Below are positions 32,700 to 32,761 of a stretch of 32,761 nt of DNA, one piece after another (the stretch's first letter is position 1; every line of letters begins with the position of its first letter). The DNA is from Glomus cerebriforme. Lineage: Eukaryota > Glomeromycota > Glomeromycetes > Glomerales > Glomeraceae. The translations under genes were made by a program, and so were the position numbers. The notes under the pieces were generated by a model, which was given only the letters and a program-made list of their open reading frames with translations, ran no database searches and was not told where the DNA came from. Location of the stretch: contig QKYT01000227.1 in the NCBI GenBank assembly GCA_003550305.1, positions 44,929-77,689 of the forward strand, given 5' to 3'.

Positions 32700-32761
32700 C
32701 TTTTCAATATAACTAATATAATTAATATAATTAATAAAATAAATATAATTAATAAAATAAA
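32700..32761. repeat. AT-only simple repeat at right edge
   Basis: Imperfect repeats of ATAATTAATA and AATAAAATAAATATAATT run to the end of the window and probably continue beyond it. Confidence 0.6.

Larger units (their letters stand above)
29253..32761. other. Non-coding right flank with repeats
   Basis: I find no gene I can support in these 3.5 kb. It holds an AT/A-tract microsatellite with TGAAAA repeats (29512-29605), an 8-bp tandem array with an inverted arm (29829-29938), TTTTAAGAAT-type repeats (about 31222-31255), a CACGTG palindrome (31198-31203), and an ATAATTAATA-type repeat reaching the right edge. Short open frames at 31290-31631 (-) and 31910-32104 (+) carry no recognisable domain and may be relics or chance. 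Confidence 0.5.

Noticed and set aside
1..32761. tRNA genes, rRNA genes and CRISPR arrays
   Set aside because: No cloverleaf with A/B boxes, no rRNA-like GC-rich conserved blocks and no regularly spaced direct repeats with unique spacers were seen.

Overview
The window looks like nuclear DNA from a very AT-rich filamentous fungus. By eye about four fifths of it is A+T. Genes are split by short GT-AG introns of about 65-135 nt, T(n)A(n) homopolymer blocks sit near start codons, and there are F-box and BTB (KCTD-type) families. This combination fits an arbuscular mycorrhizal fungus (Glomeromycota, Rhizophagus-like). That assignment is an inference from composition and gene content, not a database match. 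There are no rRNA, tRNA, CRISPR or bacterial-type features that I can support.

Layout. 1-883 (-): 5' part of a multi-pass membrane protein that runs off the left edge. 884-6124: long non-coding stretch with microsatellites and a 27-bp tandem repeat. 6125-7643 (+): R3H-domain protein with an F-box-like N-terminal region, three exons. 8296-9140 (+): BTB/T1 (KCTD-type) protein. 9141-10520: non-coding. 10521-11082 (-): signal peptidase complex subunit 1 (SPC1), four tiny exons. 11421-14009 (+): TTC27/Emw1-type TPR protein, divergent from SPC1. 14425-15634 (-): unrecognised 374-aa charged protein. 17532-19371 (+): type II membrane glycosyltransferase with a GT31-like domain followed by a GT34 domain. 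19987-20807 (+): metallo-beta-lactamase-fold protein lacking three of its metal-binding histidines. 20876-22195 (-): dihydrofolate/folylpolyglutamate synthase. 22430-26915: a BTB/T1 cluster made of a pseudogene, an intact gene, a 5'-truncated copy and an oppositely oriented gene. 27813-29252 (-): F-box/LRR-like protein. 29253-32761: non-coding, repeat-bearing sequence.

How the genes relate. The conserved single-copy genes (SPC1, TTC27-like, folate synthase, glycosyltransferase) are housekeeping functions of the ER, cytosol and Golgi and form no shared pathway. The lineage-expanded part is the BTB/T1 family. The three intact members share a phase-0 intron after the 'GGIK/R' motif and a common uncharacterised C-terminal module, so they are local duplicates at different stages of retention and decay. 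BTB, F-box and R3H proteins are commonly adaptors or RNA binders, but no joint system can be claimed from sequence alone.

Nine gene models required splicing by eye. Phase agrees at every junction, and the SPC1 gene is not visible as any long open frame. The most unusual items are the GT31-like + GT34 fusion, the His-to-Asn metallo-beta-lactamase homologue, the F-box-like + R3H architecture, and the BTB cluster with two decaying copies.
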